Shown here piece by piece: positions 38,925-53,550 of a DNA stretch of 64,000 bases. The notes beneath the pieces were generated by a model. The model saw only the letters and a program-made list of their open reading frames with translations, was not told the DNA's origin and did no database searches. This stretch comes from Micropterix aruncella (lineage: Eukaryota > Arthropoda > Insecta > Lepidoptera > Micropterigidae), in NCBI GenBank assembly GCA_944548615.1, contig OX155950.1:36197027-36261026 (forward strand), given 5' to 3'. Each line of letters starts with the position of its first letter. Position 1 is the stretch's first letter. The position numbers were made by a program, and so were the translations under genes.

Positions 38925-39085
38925 AGTATGAAATCGACTACTATCGCGGTTGTATGACATTTTTAATAGGTTTAAAAACTAATTTACGAAAAACGAAGAT
39001 GCAACAGTCTACCGTGGACAGCGGCGATTGCAACATCACCGAAACGTAGGGTGCTACAAACTTCACCCGGTAAATTTGGTTACTG
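38925..39085 (+). repeat. Fold-back repeat family, partial copy
   Basis: Contains 'atcgcggttgtatgacat', 'cagtctaccgtggacagcgg' and 'ggtgctacaaacttcacccg', also found at 59290-59395 and in both arms of the inverted repeat at 63872-64000. Confidence 0.75.
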
Positions 39086-39310
39086 GAGTTGGGGCGTTCT
39101 GGAACGGAGAAAGCACTGACAATAGTAGTTTTATTTGCTAAAAAGGTTATATCGATGAAAGATGTTATTCTTTATTCTTGGGACATATGAATTGTTATTC
39201 TTTATTCTTTATAGAATGGAAAATAGCTATTGGAGTTGATGCGTTCTGGAACGGAGAAAGCACTAACAATTGTAGTTTTATTTCCTAAGCTATTGTATCC
39301 ATGAAAGATC
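39086..39310 (+). repeat. Direct duplication, about 147 bp apart
   Basis: 'gttctggaacggagaaagca' and surrounding ~80 bp occur at about 39088-39165 and 39235-39310. The second copy leads straight into the 5S-like sequence. Confidence 0.8.
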
Positions 39311-39311
39311 C

Positions 39312-39429
39312 GTAGCGTCCGTAGCCCTGTTGACACCGGTTCTCCATGTTGTGACCAAAGTTAAGCAGCGGCGGGCGCGGTCAATACTGGGATGGGTGAC
39401 GGCCTGGGTGTTTGACTGCGTGATGCTAC
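39312..39429 (+). rRNA. 5S rRNA-like sequence, probably pseudogene or 5S-derived SINE head
   Basis: 118 bp with the length and order of insect 5S rRNA: 'acaccggttctc', 'aaagttaagcagc' (box A region), 'ggcgcggtcaatactggg', 'gatgggtgac' (box C region) and a closing end 'gtgatgctac'. The first and last bases (GTAGC...GCTAC) still pair as helix I although they differ from the insect consensus as I remember it, which hints at compensatory change. Internal differences suggest it is not a standard functional gene. No T-run terminator follows at once (the next T tract is weak), and it is a single copy. Confidence 0.7.
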
Positions 39430-40033
39430 AAATTCACACCTAGAATATGGTGTCAATTAGCAATGGGTTCCACAAAAAGGCATATGTGGGTAAAAAAAAA
39501 TGCTAACATATGAATTGTTATTAATATTATTATTATTGTGAAATTATTCATACGAAGTTAATATGTTGTGTATTTATTGTAATCTCTACATAATAATACT
39601 TTTGTTGTAACGCATTGAAAATTCGGAAAATTATAGTTTCTCATCTCATCTCTATCTATCTTATCATAGATATTCTTAAATTTAGGAATGACAATGATTT
39701 ACGACTCCACTTATGGCATACGAATGTGTGAACGACTGACTCCTTGAACCCTGCGCATAAGTGCCGCAAGGTCATTTCTTATGTATGTATTTGAAAGACT
39801 TTTCAATATTCAAAAAAACACGTTCACCTTTTTTAACTTGAAAGCCTTTTTAATTCGACTCCTTAACAATAGTGCTTCTAATCTTTATAGCAATTATTAT
39901 GATCTTAACAGAAAAACCTTTTCTTGAGCATTCTTACCGAATTTCGTCATAATGTTTCTTGCTACATATAAAATATTGCGATTTAAATGTACGCTTATGT
40001 CGTATGTACATTGAATATTTGGCTACCTCTCGA

Positions 40034-40432
40034 TATACAGGGTGAGTTTTTAATTAGTGACATCCTTATAGTGGGTGAATCAGTTCGACGAACTAAGCAA
40101 CTTTTGATAGAAATTTTTGGCCACAGCCAAAAATAAATAACTTGAATTTTTGTTTTTGTTTTCAAAATAGTATAACAAGGTATGAGCACGAGGCGCTTTT
40201 TAGCGGTATGTAAAATATCGCTAATATCGCTTATTAGCTATATTTTACCTACCGCTAGATGGCGCAGTGCGCTTAACGCTTCTCAAACTTTTCTTCAATA
40301 GATAAGATTTACAATTTTTGAAAAAAAAATGTTTTTTAGTTTTTCCCCAAAAATAATATAAAAAGTTGCTTACTTCGTCGTACTGATTCAACCACTACAA
40401 GGATATCACTAATTAGAAACTCAACATGTATA
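40034..40432. mobile_element. MITE with long TIRs, about 399 bp
   Basis: The left end TATACAGGGTGAGTTTTTAA and the inverted right end TATACATGTTGAGTTTCTAA begin TIRs of about 70-80 bp (shared 'aattagtga.atcctt.tagtgg', 'gacgaa.taagcaactttt'). The centre has its own palindromic block (agcggtatgtaaaatatcgc). Flanked by TA. A second copy is at 52765-53134. The transposase superfamily is uncertain. Confidence 0.8.
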
Positions 40433-40559
40433 ATTTAAGGCAGAATCATTTGTTGAATTGCGATCATTACCCTCACGAGTAGTACTTTTTGCCTGTCACT
40501 GGTTTTTAAGCAAAAGTATACTATCAAACATGATACTACAGCACAAATAGCGACTGAAT

Positions 40560-41110
40560 AATATCAACATCTCATCAGATTCCTTCGCAGTTCGACGCCG
40601 ATCGCACTTCGATATTTACGCGCCTCGCGACGCTCCTTCTTGGCCGAAAATATATTCGAAATTTATTCTCAAAATAAATCAGCGCCCGAGTGTGTTCCGT
40701 CTCAGATCCATTATCTATGGGTGCCAAAGAGTTCAAGCAGTGTTTGCCCGGCGGCGGCACGGAAAGGGAGGAAGTGTTTCAAAACGCCCGCCGCGTAAAA
40801 ACGCTGATTAATGGGCCGTGTTGACGTCACGAGAAGGCGCCGAGATGAATAAAAGGAAGAAGAGGCCTCGAGGAAAAAACGTTCGGCTGAGTCGCCACTG
40901 CCTCCGCAACGCGCCCCGTCAAAGACTCCTCCCGCGAGAGCAAAGCTAAAACAAAAGAAAAATCTGGAAAATTTACGATGAAACGGATGTTTGTGCATAA
41001 AAGAATCCTGCCGAATGCTACTGTCGTGAGTTATAGCAGTCGGGCTGAGCTTGTCAAAATCACTGAAATCGCATTCCAGTATGCCACAGTCCTCCAAGCG
41101 GAGCAATTAA
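40560..41110. other. GC-rich non-repetitive block
   Basis: Composition differs sharply from the AT-rich surroundings. Open frames on the minus strand (40575-41106) have no recognisable domain and look compositional. Candidate conserved non-coding block. Confidence 0.3.
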
Positions 41111-42040
41111 GAAAGCCAGGACACGAAGTTTAATATTTGGGTAAGAGAAAAAATAGATTTATGGAAACAAATAAAATGCCGAGAATTATTCAGAATATTA
41201 TTCTACAATTAATTGAATACTCCTGATTCATTGGGCCCGATTGCGTTTCTTTGTAAATTAAAACTGAAATTAGTTCAATCGAACGGGATAAAGGAATACG
41301 TTAGAGCAGAATATAAAACGAACGATCGTCGATAAAACTACCTATCGAACTTATACTCGTCCGAATAAATTTGAACACATTTCGTGCGGTGTTAGATTCA
41401 GGTTTTTTAAATTTGGTGGGTAGTTTTATTGCGAAACAGTGACAACCGTTCATTTCACATTCCGCTCTATCTAGCGTATTGCTTATTTAATTTCCGATTT
41501 TACAAAGAAACGCAAGCGAGCCCAGTATGTACATATTTTTAAAACAGGCTTACAATAGGATTCTTTTGGACGTGAAAATGAAAAAACCTATCGCATGATC
41601 AAAGCATATATCAATAGCACAATCATAATTGCCTTAAGTGGGGGAGAGCCTGGTTTAGAAGGCCAAAAAAACATGTTTTTCATGATTACATGTTAACAAA
41701 GTTAAAACTCAGTTGTAACAAAATTTGAAAAAAGGAAATATTTTTTTTAAATAGTTAAAAAAAACTTTGATATATTGAATTGCGAAAGTTTCTACCGCTG
41801 CAGAACTTACGGTATCTGTTTGCGCCGGTAATAGCGAGCGTAATTTTGCCTGAAACAAAAAAGTAAACTAAGGTATTCATTTGTTCATGTGTATTTTCTA
41901 TAAGAACAAAAAAACTTTAAAAAGTTTTCTATACGTTTAAAAATATATTAAACCATCTTTTTCTGTTTTTTTTAGTTCATATAGAAGGGAATTTAATAAT
42001 CTTTTGTTTTGGAATAATAGTAGTAGATGAAGTAGGGGGG
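41111..42040. other. Non-coding stretch without recognisable genes
   Basis: AT-rich, nothing recognised. Confidence 0.45.
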
Positions 42041-42400
42041 CTTGTTTCCAGCCCTTGATGTCACCTAGATCTATAAGATCTTTTATAACTACCTACTATG
42101 TGGTTAGGTCAGTGGTCAGCTAGTAGCCCAGTACTTCTTACCAGTCCAAGTAGATCACTGACCTTCAAGTTGGGCAGATCGCTAGGTTCGAGAAAGGCTC
42201 ATCCTAGTAAACTGTGTCTTTTAGCGGCGAGCCCTGGACAGTGACCAACGATGTGTATGCTGTCTTCAGGTTCTTCGCCACATATTCGGCAGTCCTTGCT
42301 CTCGGTTAAGCCAAGGTTGAATAGATGTGCTCTAAGGGTCGTGTGTCCGGTGAGGAGACCGATAGTGGTTCTAAGGTTCTTCTTGCTCATGTCAAGTAGT
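42040..42400 (-). pseudogene. LINE C-terminal zinc-knuckle fragment
   Basis: The minus strand reads MSKKNLRTTIGLLTGHTTL, then CRICGEEPEDSIHIVGHCPG. A leucine/glycine-rich 'LLTGH..L..HL..LG' block followed by CxxCxxxxE(x)HxxxxC is the C-terminal zinc-binding end of I/R1/Jockey-type LINE proteins, just beyond RNase H where present. 5'-truncated at about 42400. Confidence 0.8.
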
Positions 42401-42419
42401 ATAATAATTTTGAACATTT

Positions 42420-43315
42420 AAACATCAAAACATTTAAAAGTATAATAATTTTGAAAAATTCAAATTAGTACTAAAATATATGCTCGAGTGTAATAATTGG
42501 ACCACCCCCTGTAAATTACGCTTAAATCTTTAATGTTTTATTGCTAACATTTTTAGTTATTTCTTTGATATTATTTTTTATTCTTATAATGTATTTTGAT
42601 TTTCATATCTTATGTTGGTACTGTGATTTTAAGGACACTTCAGTTTTCATATTTTTTTCTACCGTGTTTTTTTATATTATTACAATATATATAGTCTTTT
42701 ATAATTGACTATAGTTTATTATTTTATTTTTTTTAGTTATTGCGGAACAAAATATTGTCCTGAGTTATCTTTATTTATATTTACTATTGTTTATCTTCCC
42801 GTTAAATTTTGAATTGTATTAGTGAAATATTTTTTATTTACCTAATTTAACATATGATACCTTTTATTTTGTACTCTTATTATATATTTTAGAAATTTAT
42901 TTTTTGAACCAATATCTCTACGCAAGCATGTTCTGAAAAAATATTGTACGCCTAAAAGTCAGGTTGTTCGGCATGAAATAATTGTAAAACTCGATGTTAC
43001 TACATCACAATCACAATAAAATAAATTTAATTGATTTGAATGAATTTAGCACCGTTCCCATATTTAGCAATGTTTAACACTGATATAGAACTTTCTACAG
43101 TATCTGTCTTTCAGCGCCAAAAGTTTATTACATTTTTCCGAAATAATATTTCTTTTAATCTTGTGGAGATGCTTTCCAGGTAAATAATTAAATAAATATC
43201 CATTTCGAATTAATATACTTTCAAAGTAAAATAACGCAACCATATCAGCTATATTTCCATCATTTTAGCAATGTTATTGCCTTAAAAAGATTTCCACTCT
43301 GAATACATAATTTAA
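42420..43315. other. AT-rich stretch without recognisable genes
   Basis: Nothing recognised. Confidence 0.45.
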
Positions 43316-43640
43316 TAAGGCCGCCGCGTTTCGGATGTTCTCAGATAACGAGCGGCATGAACATGACCGCCTTGGTTTCAATTTCATATTGGTTATTCTA
43401 TATCCGATCGTTATAATGTGTCTGCGCTACGACAGAGCGCTCTAGAGACGCCCGCATTACAGAAAGTGTTCTCGCAGTGGGTTGAGTGAGCTGTCGCAGG
43501 GCCCGCTGTGAAATTGATAAATTCCAACGAAAATATATCGGTTTCTCTCGTGCAGGGAAGCGGCGTCCATTAAAGCGAAAGGCCGTTATGCCAACGTGGC
43601 GTAGCACCACCTCGACCTACCCACTAAACCAACTACCACA
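43316..43640. other. GC-rich non-repetitive block
   Basis: Balanced GC, not repeated in the window. The open frame 43398-43610 has no recognisable domain. Candidate conserved non-coding block. Confidence 0.3.
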
Positions 43641-43734
43641 CGTATATACACTGTAGTATTGATGTATGGGATATTCAAAAAGTTATGAAAAATATATAAA
43701 CCTAATAAAAAAGACCCACTGAAATAAACCTTTA

Positions 43735-43935
43735 AGAACATATATGTTCGAGACCGTTTGGGACATATATGTCCCATAACTCCAAAAATATTATAAATTA
43801 TCGAATACGAATGATTTATAAATTATATTTTTTTCATGGTATTATTGAAACATCAAAATTTTAGTTTTGGGCAAAAAAAATATTGTTTTAACATATGTAT
43901 ATAGTTTTTTTAATCATCGCAAATGACCAACGAAT
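43735..43935 (+). repeat. Dispersed repeat shared with 62700-62884
   Basis: 'atgtcccataac', 'ataaattatcgaatacgaat' and 'atcgcaaatgac' are shared in the same order. The mariner lies just beyond one copy and the SINE abuts the other. Confidence 0.75.
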
Positions 43936-43965
43936 TCTAGTGGAACATACTAAAATATTTATTTA

Positions 43966-44976
43966 TTAGGTCTTTGAATTGAAAACTTCGTTTTTTTGTG
44001 ATATTGAATATTTATTTCGAAGCAAATTGGAAAGTGCATTTTATTCAATGTATTGTCCATCGCTAAATATGACGTTCTCCCATCTTTCTGGCAGGAGACA
44101 GATTCCCCTGCTGAAGAAGTCTTCTTCCTTGGAGGCTATCCACGAATCCAGCCATTTTTCAATATCCTCGAAAGACTGGAAGCGCTGCTCGGAAAGGCCA
44201 TGGGTCATTGACCAGAACAAATAGTAGTCGGATGACGTAATATCTGGGGAGTACGGCGGGTGAGGTAGGATGTCCCAGCGAAGCGTTTCCAGGAAGTTCT
44301 TGACCGGCAACACGACGTGTGGTCGAGCATGGTCATGCTGGAAAATTACCTTGTCGTGCCTTTTAGCGTATTCCGGCCGTTTTATCTTCACAGCATCGCT
44401 CAAATTCTGGAGCTGAGCTCGATAGCGATGTGATGGTTTCACCCGGTTTTAGCAGCTCGTAATAGATGACACCCTTTTAGTCCCACCAAATGCAAAGCAT
44501 TACCTTGGATCCGTGAATGTCTCTCTTTGGTGTGGCTGTTGAGGTCGATGGAAGTGATTCACCGGGGTACGAGCGATATTTTTTGCTTTTGGGGTTCTCG
44601 TAAAAGATCCACTTTTCATCGTCGGTATTCGCTGGAGAAAACCTTTTCTTGTTTGACGGCGAAGGAGCATTTCACAAGTCATGAACCGTCTTTCGATGTC
44701 TCTTGGTTTCAACTCGTGAGGAACCCAATGCCCTTTCTTTTGAATGACTTCCATAGATTTTAAACGTCTCGAAACGGTTGAGGGATGAACATTAAGCACT
44801 TCACTTATCATTTCCAGCATCAGACTCGAATTTTCATGGAGTATGGACTCCAATTCGGCTTCTTCAAATATTTGCTCCTGGCCTGGGCGTTTCCCGAGTG
44901 AGCTCCTTATATTCATTCTTCTGAAGCGGACAGTGATGCTGACTTCATCTCCCGTCTTTTATTTCCTGAAGGCCAA
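43966..44976 (-). mobile_element. mariner-family DNA transposon, about 1.0 kb
   Basis: The right end of the element (plus-strand left) begins TTAGGTCTTTGAATTGAAA after TA at 43964-43965. The other end reads TTTATTTCCTGAAGGCCAA before TA at 44977-44978, a degenerate inverted partner (about half the positions match). TA flanks and the size of about 1 kb fit Tc1/mariner insertion. It encloses one decayed transposase. Confidence 0.75.
44041..44916 (-). pseudogene. mariner transposase (DD34D type), broken
   Basis: The minus-strand N-terminal frame carries an HTH-like region ending TVSRRLKSM, then GHWVPHEL, the mariner signature. After a frameshift near 44640 TDDEKWIFYENPKS (first catalytic D) is read, and in another frame HDHARPHV (second D) and PPYSPDITSSDYYLF (third D), finishing near 44041 with LPERWENVIFSDGQY. 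The first part of the DNA-binding region seems missing. At least two frameshifts or stops make it inactive. TTDDEKW differs slightly from the usual TGDEKW. Confidence 0.9.
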
Positions 44977-45049
44977 TATATAATATGGTAAATGCATTTT
45001 ATATGTGATGAGGTACGGCGTGGAAAATTCAATCTTGTCGGTCAATATA

Positions 45050-45120
45050 TTTAAAGTTGCTCAGCGTGCTATGGAAAAGCTAAACCAGGAATCTCTCTAA
45101 GGAACATGATTAGAAATGTA
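45050..45120 (+). pseudogene. RTE-like RT C-terminal scrap
   Basis: The plus strand reads VAQRAMEK and, after a frameshift, GISLRNMIRN, the well-known 'VAQRAMERAMLGISLRDxIRN' block of RTE-clade LINEs. Only this short piece is left. Confidence 0.55.
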
Positions 45121-45184
45121 GTTACTTTACAATATTACTTTCTCTGTCAAGGTCAGGGAAGTTATTGAAATAACAAGAAAATAT

Positions 45185-45600
45185 ATTAAAAGGAATAAAA
45201 AACACGACTGCCGTTACAAAAATATAAGTACTGTACAAAAATATATTTTTTTTGTTTTTTTTTATAACATATTTGTGGTTTATGTATTTATATAGGTTTA
45301 TGTATTTATATAGGTACATACATATATTTTCGAAATGTACTCAATCATACTGTTTATTTGACACTAAATGCGAAATATGTATGTTAATTTAGTGTCATTT
45401 GATATTTTGAAAGTTGATGTACCCTATGGCACTCGAGATGACATAACAGTTCTAACGATACCACATATTTCTAAATTGGTGGACATTTAGAATTTATAGT
45501 GTAATAAAGTAACGGAAAACATACATCGGAGAAGCCTGAAAATATTGCACTTCTATTTGTTAAGCAGTCGCGTAAAAAGAACCCGAACTTCAATAGTAAT
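45185..45600 (+). repeat. Dispersed repeat family C, copy 1
   Basis: Shares 'cgactgccgttacaaaaa', 'acggaaaacatacat' and 'gatattttga.ag.tga.gtaccct' with 56395-56790, and with inverted copies at 60010-60360 and 63490-63850. Confidence 0.75.
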
Positions 45601-45836
45601 GATAGTTTCAAACTATATACTACGTGGGACCATCTTCTTAAACGTGCTTAACTCCCATCACCGAGCGCAAGGCGCGACACAATATGTAGTGAGTGTTATG
45701 TGCATGGTGAATTTTCAAAATTCGCGCGTGCTGGCCCCTTTCCCCTTCCTCTCCCTTCTCTATTATAGTCTGCGTAGTTAGCAACAGTTGCCTGCTGTAT
45801 AACAACGGATGACGAGTGACAGCGATTAGTCTAGAC

Positions 45837-46124
45837 CAGTGTTTTCCAATTAGTGGTACGCGTTCCAATTAGCGCTTTGCGAAGTTAAATCAAGGAGTAC
45901 GAGCGGGAATATTCTTGAGAGTTCTTTTAGAATTGTACAAAAAAACGTACATATCTGTCACATTAAACTGATTTTTACCATCATCGACTGTATTTTGATG
46001 GTACTAAGTAACAAAAAAAAACTGAATATTTTTTTTATTTATCATGCCTGCGATAAGGAGTAGGTACTCGAGTTTGAGGTCATTTTTAAAGTGGTACGCA
46101 AGAAAAACTAATCAATAACCACTG
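45837..46124. mobile_element. hAT-type MITE, 288 bp, perfect 8-bp target duplication
   Basis: Bounded by CAGTGTTTTCC at 45837 and, on the opposite strand, CAGTGGTTATTGATTAG ending at 46124. GTCTAGAC occurs exactly at 45829-45836 and 46125-46132. The subterminal 'gtggtacgc' is also inverted. 8-bp duplications and CAGTG ends are typical of hAT. It has inserted in a fold-back family piece ('gtctagaccctggtaaacgg'). Confidence 0.88.
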
Positions 46125-46149
46125 GTCTAGACAGACCCTGGTAAACGGC

Positions 46150-47450
46150 GGTTACAAAAAAAAATCATAATGCCTCATACTGGACTTGCCATGATGACTA
46201 AAATGCTATGATACTAGACTTGATTGGTTTTTATTATACCATTGAATTTTAGTTTAAATATTGATTTAAATAATGACTTGTAATAAGGCCTAGTTACATA
46301 ATAAACCCCATTTAACTAAGTTAAATATCCAGTTTATCTAACAATATCATCCATATATGCAAAATTTCAGACGTGTAGAATTCCAATACAACATGAAGTG
46401 ATGAGTTGAGCTTCGATATTTAACAACTGATAAATATACGTCACCTTTCATACAAAAAATCCTATTTTCCAGGAACCAACCAAGGAAGCATGCCTCTTAA
46501 AATATCAATTTCTCTCAAACATTTCTGAGTGCCCTATACTATACGTATGTGTACTGTGTAGACGATAAGCTTTTGACCGAGGCGTAGAGACGTAGAGGCG
46601 TAGAAGCGTAGCAGCATTGAAAATTAAGTGTCACGAGCAGTTCAGACCAGAAAGTGTATTGTCTTTTATAGGGATCTAATTTGGGAGCCGTGTAATGAGA
46701 AAAACAATACTTCTTCTTCATCTGGTGCCATGTTCGCTACCGAACTCAGGATCTTGTTTCTATGATATTGCAGCTTTAAACAGGGATGATACGATACAGT
46801 ATATGTATAATACCCTAGTGTAACACCGATTATGCTGGTAACACTCTAAAAATGGAATAATGAAAACCAAAATCAATGATAAATTTCAAAAAAGAGATAA
46901 ATTTAATAATACACTAAATAAATGTATTAATAGTATGAAGAAATACAACATGTGACGAAAAGAAAATAAATACATACTCTATCAACATATTTACCCTCAC
47001 ACACATCGACCAAACTATACGAAATCAACACACCTTACATTCACAACTTTATATATCGTAAAATATAACATAGATCTATAAATCATATACACTCATAAAC
47101 GCACAAGCACACACACACACACACACACACAAACAAACAAACACACACACACATACACACACACAAACATCCATAGGCACTAATATATTCACTTACATAT
47201 ATTTGTGTTAAATATAGGTAGGTATAATGCTACATTTGTATAAAAATATTTTGTATCTTTGTTGGATGTAATTTTGTCAGTTTGAATTTTATATATTTAT
47301 GTCATGTTACGCTGTAAGTTTCTATTAAATAAATGTGTTGAAATGAAATTATGTCAAACGTTGTCAAAAGGCTTTGCGGGATCAAAGAAGACAGAATACC
47401 TAATTTTTAAAAATCAATTGTGTCTTCCCAAGATTTCCCTGGCAATAAGA
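46150..47450. other. AT-rich stretch; (CA)n microsatellite at 47110-47163
   Basis: No gene recognised. A C run of about 15 lies near 47457-47473. Confidence 0.5.
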
Positions 47451-47520
47451 CAACCCTCCCCCCCCCCCCCCCCTCCCCGCACCAAAGCCTCTAACCTTTA
47501 CCCCCAACCCTATTAAATTT

Positions 47521-48125
47521 ATATAAAAAACGGCCAGTAAGCCACCCGATTGCTATAATCCCTTTCTATAAATCACACCGCTAACTTGACCACTAAAGAG
47601 TCTTGGTTTCAAAATTCAATTTAATTGCCCAAGGTCGTCATCGCTTAAAAACGGCCCGTTGGCCACCCGATTGCAATATTTCCTATCTATGAATCACACC
47701 GCATACGTGACCCATCACGAGGCTACATTTCAAATTTCAAGTCAATCGGCTGAGGTCACCTTCACTTAAAATCGTCGTTGGCCAACCGATTGCAATTACC
47801 TCTTTCGATGAATCTCCCTGCTCGCTTGAAAATTTCATAAAGTGGTTTCAGCCCAACAAGACACCTGTGTATCGAGTTTAAATTCTATAAGTCCAATATT
47901 TCCAGACTAAAGGACTAACACGCCCTCTGATGGACCGATTTCAACCACAAACTTTTTAAATCTTGCCATGGTCAAATGATGCCTGCATGCCGAATTTAAG
48001 CTCAATCGGATGAAGCGTTTGGACGATATCGTGGAAGAATTCTCACACACAGACAGACAGACACACACAGAAGTGCGTTCACAATAATTAACTTTCTCGT
48101 CGGTTGGAAGGCTGGTAAAGTAAAA
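47521..48125 (+). repeat. Dispersed repeat family B, copy 3, with three ~118-bp tandem units
   Basis: Three successive units (about 47521, 47641, 47769) repeat 'ggccacccgattgcaat', 'atgaatcacaccgc' and 'caatcggc.gaggtc'. They precede the same block as in copies 1 and 2 ('acgccctctgatggaccg', 'ctcaatcggatgaagcgttt'). Confidence 0.75.
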
Positions 48126-48542
48126 CATGTGGATAAAGAAGAGTGTAAGAAAAACAACAGGATACTATCTAACCATGGATATATGTAGCAAGTAGATAGA
48201 GAAATCCGCTAATAGCGAATATGCTATAAATATGTATGACTAATTTGTGCCCCGCTGCAAGAGTGGGGGGCGTTCATGATTCAGCCTCAGGCCATTCCGA
48301 CGCTCGACGCCCTCGCTCGACGCCCATTTCCTGAACACCAATCAAATTATGAAGTACGCACAACGAGTGACTACTTTGAGGGATATTGCATGATTGCAAC
48401 TTAACTCATTTCCACCCTAATCCTCTGTCATGGCCTATGTATCTCGATATATTTCTATAATGATAGCCCAGTCCAATTAGCTTAAAAACGGGGGTAACTG
48501 TGTCTTTATTCGTTTTTTTAATATATAATGTACTGAAGTAAA

Positions 48543-48795
<253 letters not shown>

Positions 48796-48849
48796 TTTAA
48801 AAAAATTACACCCTTAAAATATTAAAATATATATATATATATATATAGA

Positions 48850-49300
<451 letters not shown>

Positions 49301-49783
49301 TTATTATTTTCAAATTGAAATTATGTATTAATACTAAATAAATTAACGTATAAAATAAATGAAAGGAGACTTATCTGGTCTGTGTAGACCAGGAGCGACT
49401 CCACGCCTTTTTTTCTTCTCTATTCTTTCAGTGTTGGTCAATAATCCCTGCTGTGGTATTAGAAGTCTGGCCAACCGGACTTCTTCCTGCCTCATACAGT
49501 GGTGACACAAGTGAAAGTCGATAATCTATGCTGGAAAGGAATAGGCGATTAGTATATCTAAAAACTAATGATTAATGAAAAATGTTGGTTCTATATTTCG
49601 GTGTAAACCGTTGTCAAGATAAATGACATTTCTGAAATCGAACAATTCCTTGAAAATATAAATTCAAGAAATCGAACCAATAGAAATGATTAATAATATT
49701 TTACACGATCCAGCTAAAGTATATCATAACCGACCGTGAAAAATATTATTTTTAATGAATGATTATAAATAAAAAATAAAAAG

Positions 49784-51480
<1,697 letters not shown>

Positions 51481-51999
51481 TTCTAATCAATGCTCTCGTT
51501 CTGCCCATCCTCGATTACGGCGACTGCGCATATGGAGCATGAATTCGTATTCATCGGAATTTTTGGACAACCATTCCTCGGGAATATAATAATATAATAT
51601 AATATAATAAATAAATGCAGTATACAAAAAATACGGATACAAAAAATAATAATATACGAACTGTTTGAAGTACAAACATCTCAAAAAACTTCTGCACTCT
51701 TCCAACATATTAGGATATTATGTACCTTCACGTGGATTCCAAATAGCTGCATTCGTTTTCATGCGACTTCTAACAATTGAGTCGTACAACGCGCATAAGC
51801 CGAATATTATTGTTTATAAGTATTTGGATTGCCGTATCATAAACCCAAGAAGCTTAAAAGAATTTGTTGTTAATTGCCTAACGTGTTTATTGAAGTTAAA
51901 CTGGGAGTCGATACAAACTCCCAAGTCCTTGATTTCAGTTTGTATTATTAAGAATTACTATATCCCCATAGTATTACTTATATTCATGAATTTACTTTA

Positions 52000-52764
52000 A
52001 TTTATTTTTCGAATAAATTTTTATTTTCATTAAATTGCGCAACCCTATAGACCGATTTGGTAACATTTATGTGCCGGCGAAATCCAGGTGATGCTGATGA
52101 TAACATAGACGACCAAATTAAAATCCATTAATTTGAACACCTGTTCGTTGATAATGAAGGGTTTTTTTTAATTAAAAGACTGATTGATAATAAATCCCAG
52201 ATATTCCATCTAGTAGGGTGATAAAATTCACACAAATGTAATCTTATCTGCTTCGCAAAAAAAACATACTTTTGTTTATCTTTGCCAAAATCGATTTTCT
52301 TGTTTTGGATAATTTTATAAAATACAAATAAAAAATAAAAATTTAACCACTGATAACAATAAAAATATCTAATTATTAGAGCGATAGATGTGCATTTTTT
52401 TATAGGCTTATTACATCACATTTATATTACGTAGAAATAAAATGCCATATTAGCCTATGTTAACATTAAAATGCCTAAATTATTACGTATTGTAAAATAA
52501 AATGTCTGTATGTCAAATTAAAAATTGACACGTTTTTGTAAATATTAAGAGCTATGATTTAAAAAATTGTTTGAGATTATATTATTATTTTAAACCATGT
52601 AGGCGTGTTTAATGCGCCACTTAGAGTTCTCCGCCCTACTGTTATACTACGAATCTCGCTTTATTAACCATAATAATCAATTTTAGGAACTATGACTAGG
52701 ATAGTATCGTAGTATAATAATGGTTTGCAACTTGCAAGTCGTAATAAGCCGTGGAGCAATCTAA
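52000..52764. other. AT-rich stretch without recognisable genes
   Basis: Nothing recognised. Confidence 0.45.
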
Positions 52765-53134
52765 TATACAGTGTGAGTTTTTAATCGTTTTGATCAAAAA
52801 TATAAGCGTTTTGATAGAACATGTAAAGAAAAACATTTTTTTTTATTGTTTTTTTTTGTCAAATTTTTCTATTAAAGAAAAATTTAGGAAGCGTTAATCA
52901 GGCTGAGCCATCCAGCGGTAGGTAAAAATATCGCTAATAAACAATATGAGCGATATTTTACCTACCGCTTGTTAGCGCTTTACATACTATTTTTTAAAAA
53001 AAAGCTTATTTTCGAATTAATTTATTTTGTGTTATTATTTTTTTTTCCCAAAACTTCCTATCAAAATTTGTTTAGTTCGTCGTACTGATACACCCACTAC
53101 AAGGATGTCACTAATTAAAAACTCATCCTGTATA
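52765..53134. mobile_element. MITE with long TIRs, second copy
   Basis: Same ends (TATACAGTGTGAGTTTTTAA and inverted TATACAGGATGAGTTTTTAA), central 'ggtaaaatatcgctcatatt'-like palindrome and right arm as 40034-40432. The left TIR has a small internal deletion. Confidence 0.78.
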
Positions 53135-53149
53135 ATCAGTGATATTATT

Positions 53150-53550
53150 TTCAATGGTTTGGTTCGAATTGATTCGTGTACGACTGGCTTTACCTTTGGG
53201 ATAGGGTGGATGGGTTAACGTCGAATTTCGAAACGGCAAATGGGGCTCGTGCGATGGCCGCGCGTGTGTCTGAAGCTCGCGTGTCGGCTGGCTGATTGTG
53301 TTTACTGCGGCGGTTGTTACTTTTAACGGTATGAAAATTTTCATAATCCCGCTCGGCGTTGCTGCGAGCACATGTTGATAATGGAATGCAGGCAACGCCG
53401 ACGCTGACTGTGCGACGTGGTAAAGGGCGGCAGCCGTCGTCGGCGGCAAACGGCGGCACACGTTGCGGCTTCGCTTTTTTATCAAAGTGACTTCGCTGGA
53501 AATATTCGTCCACGGAAGGGGGAACTGCCTTCACGGAAATGAATTTTACT
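53150..53550. other. GC-rich non-repetitive block
   Basis: Open frames on the minus strand (53123-53534) have no recognisable domain and overlap in two frames, as expected from composition. Candidate conserved non-coding block. Confidence 0.3.

Noticed and set aside
40575..41106. Minus-strand open frames suggesting an exon
   Set aside because: Frames are short, overlap each other and have no recognisable motif.
53123..53534. Two overlapping minus-strand open frames in a GC-rich block
   Set aside because: Overlap in different frames with no domain, as expected from composition; no splice signals or second evidence.
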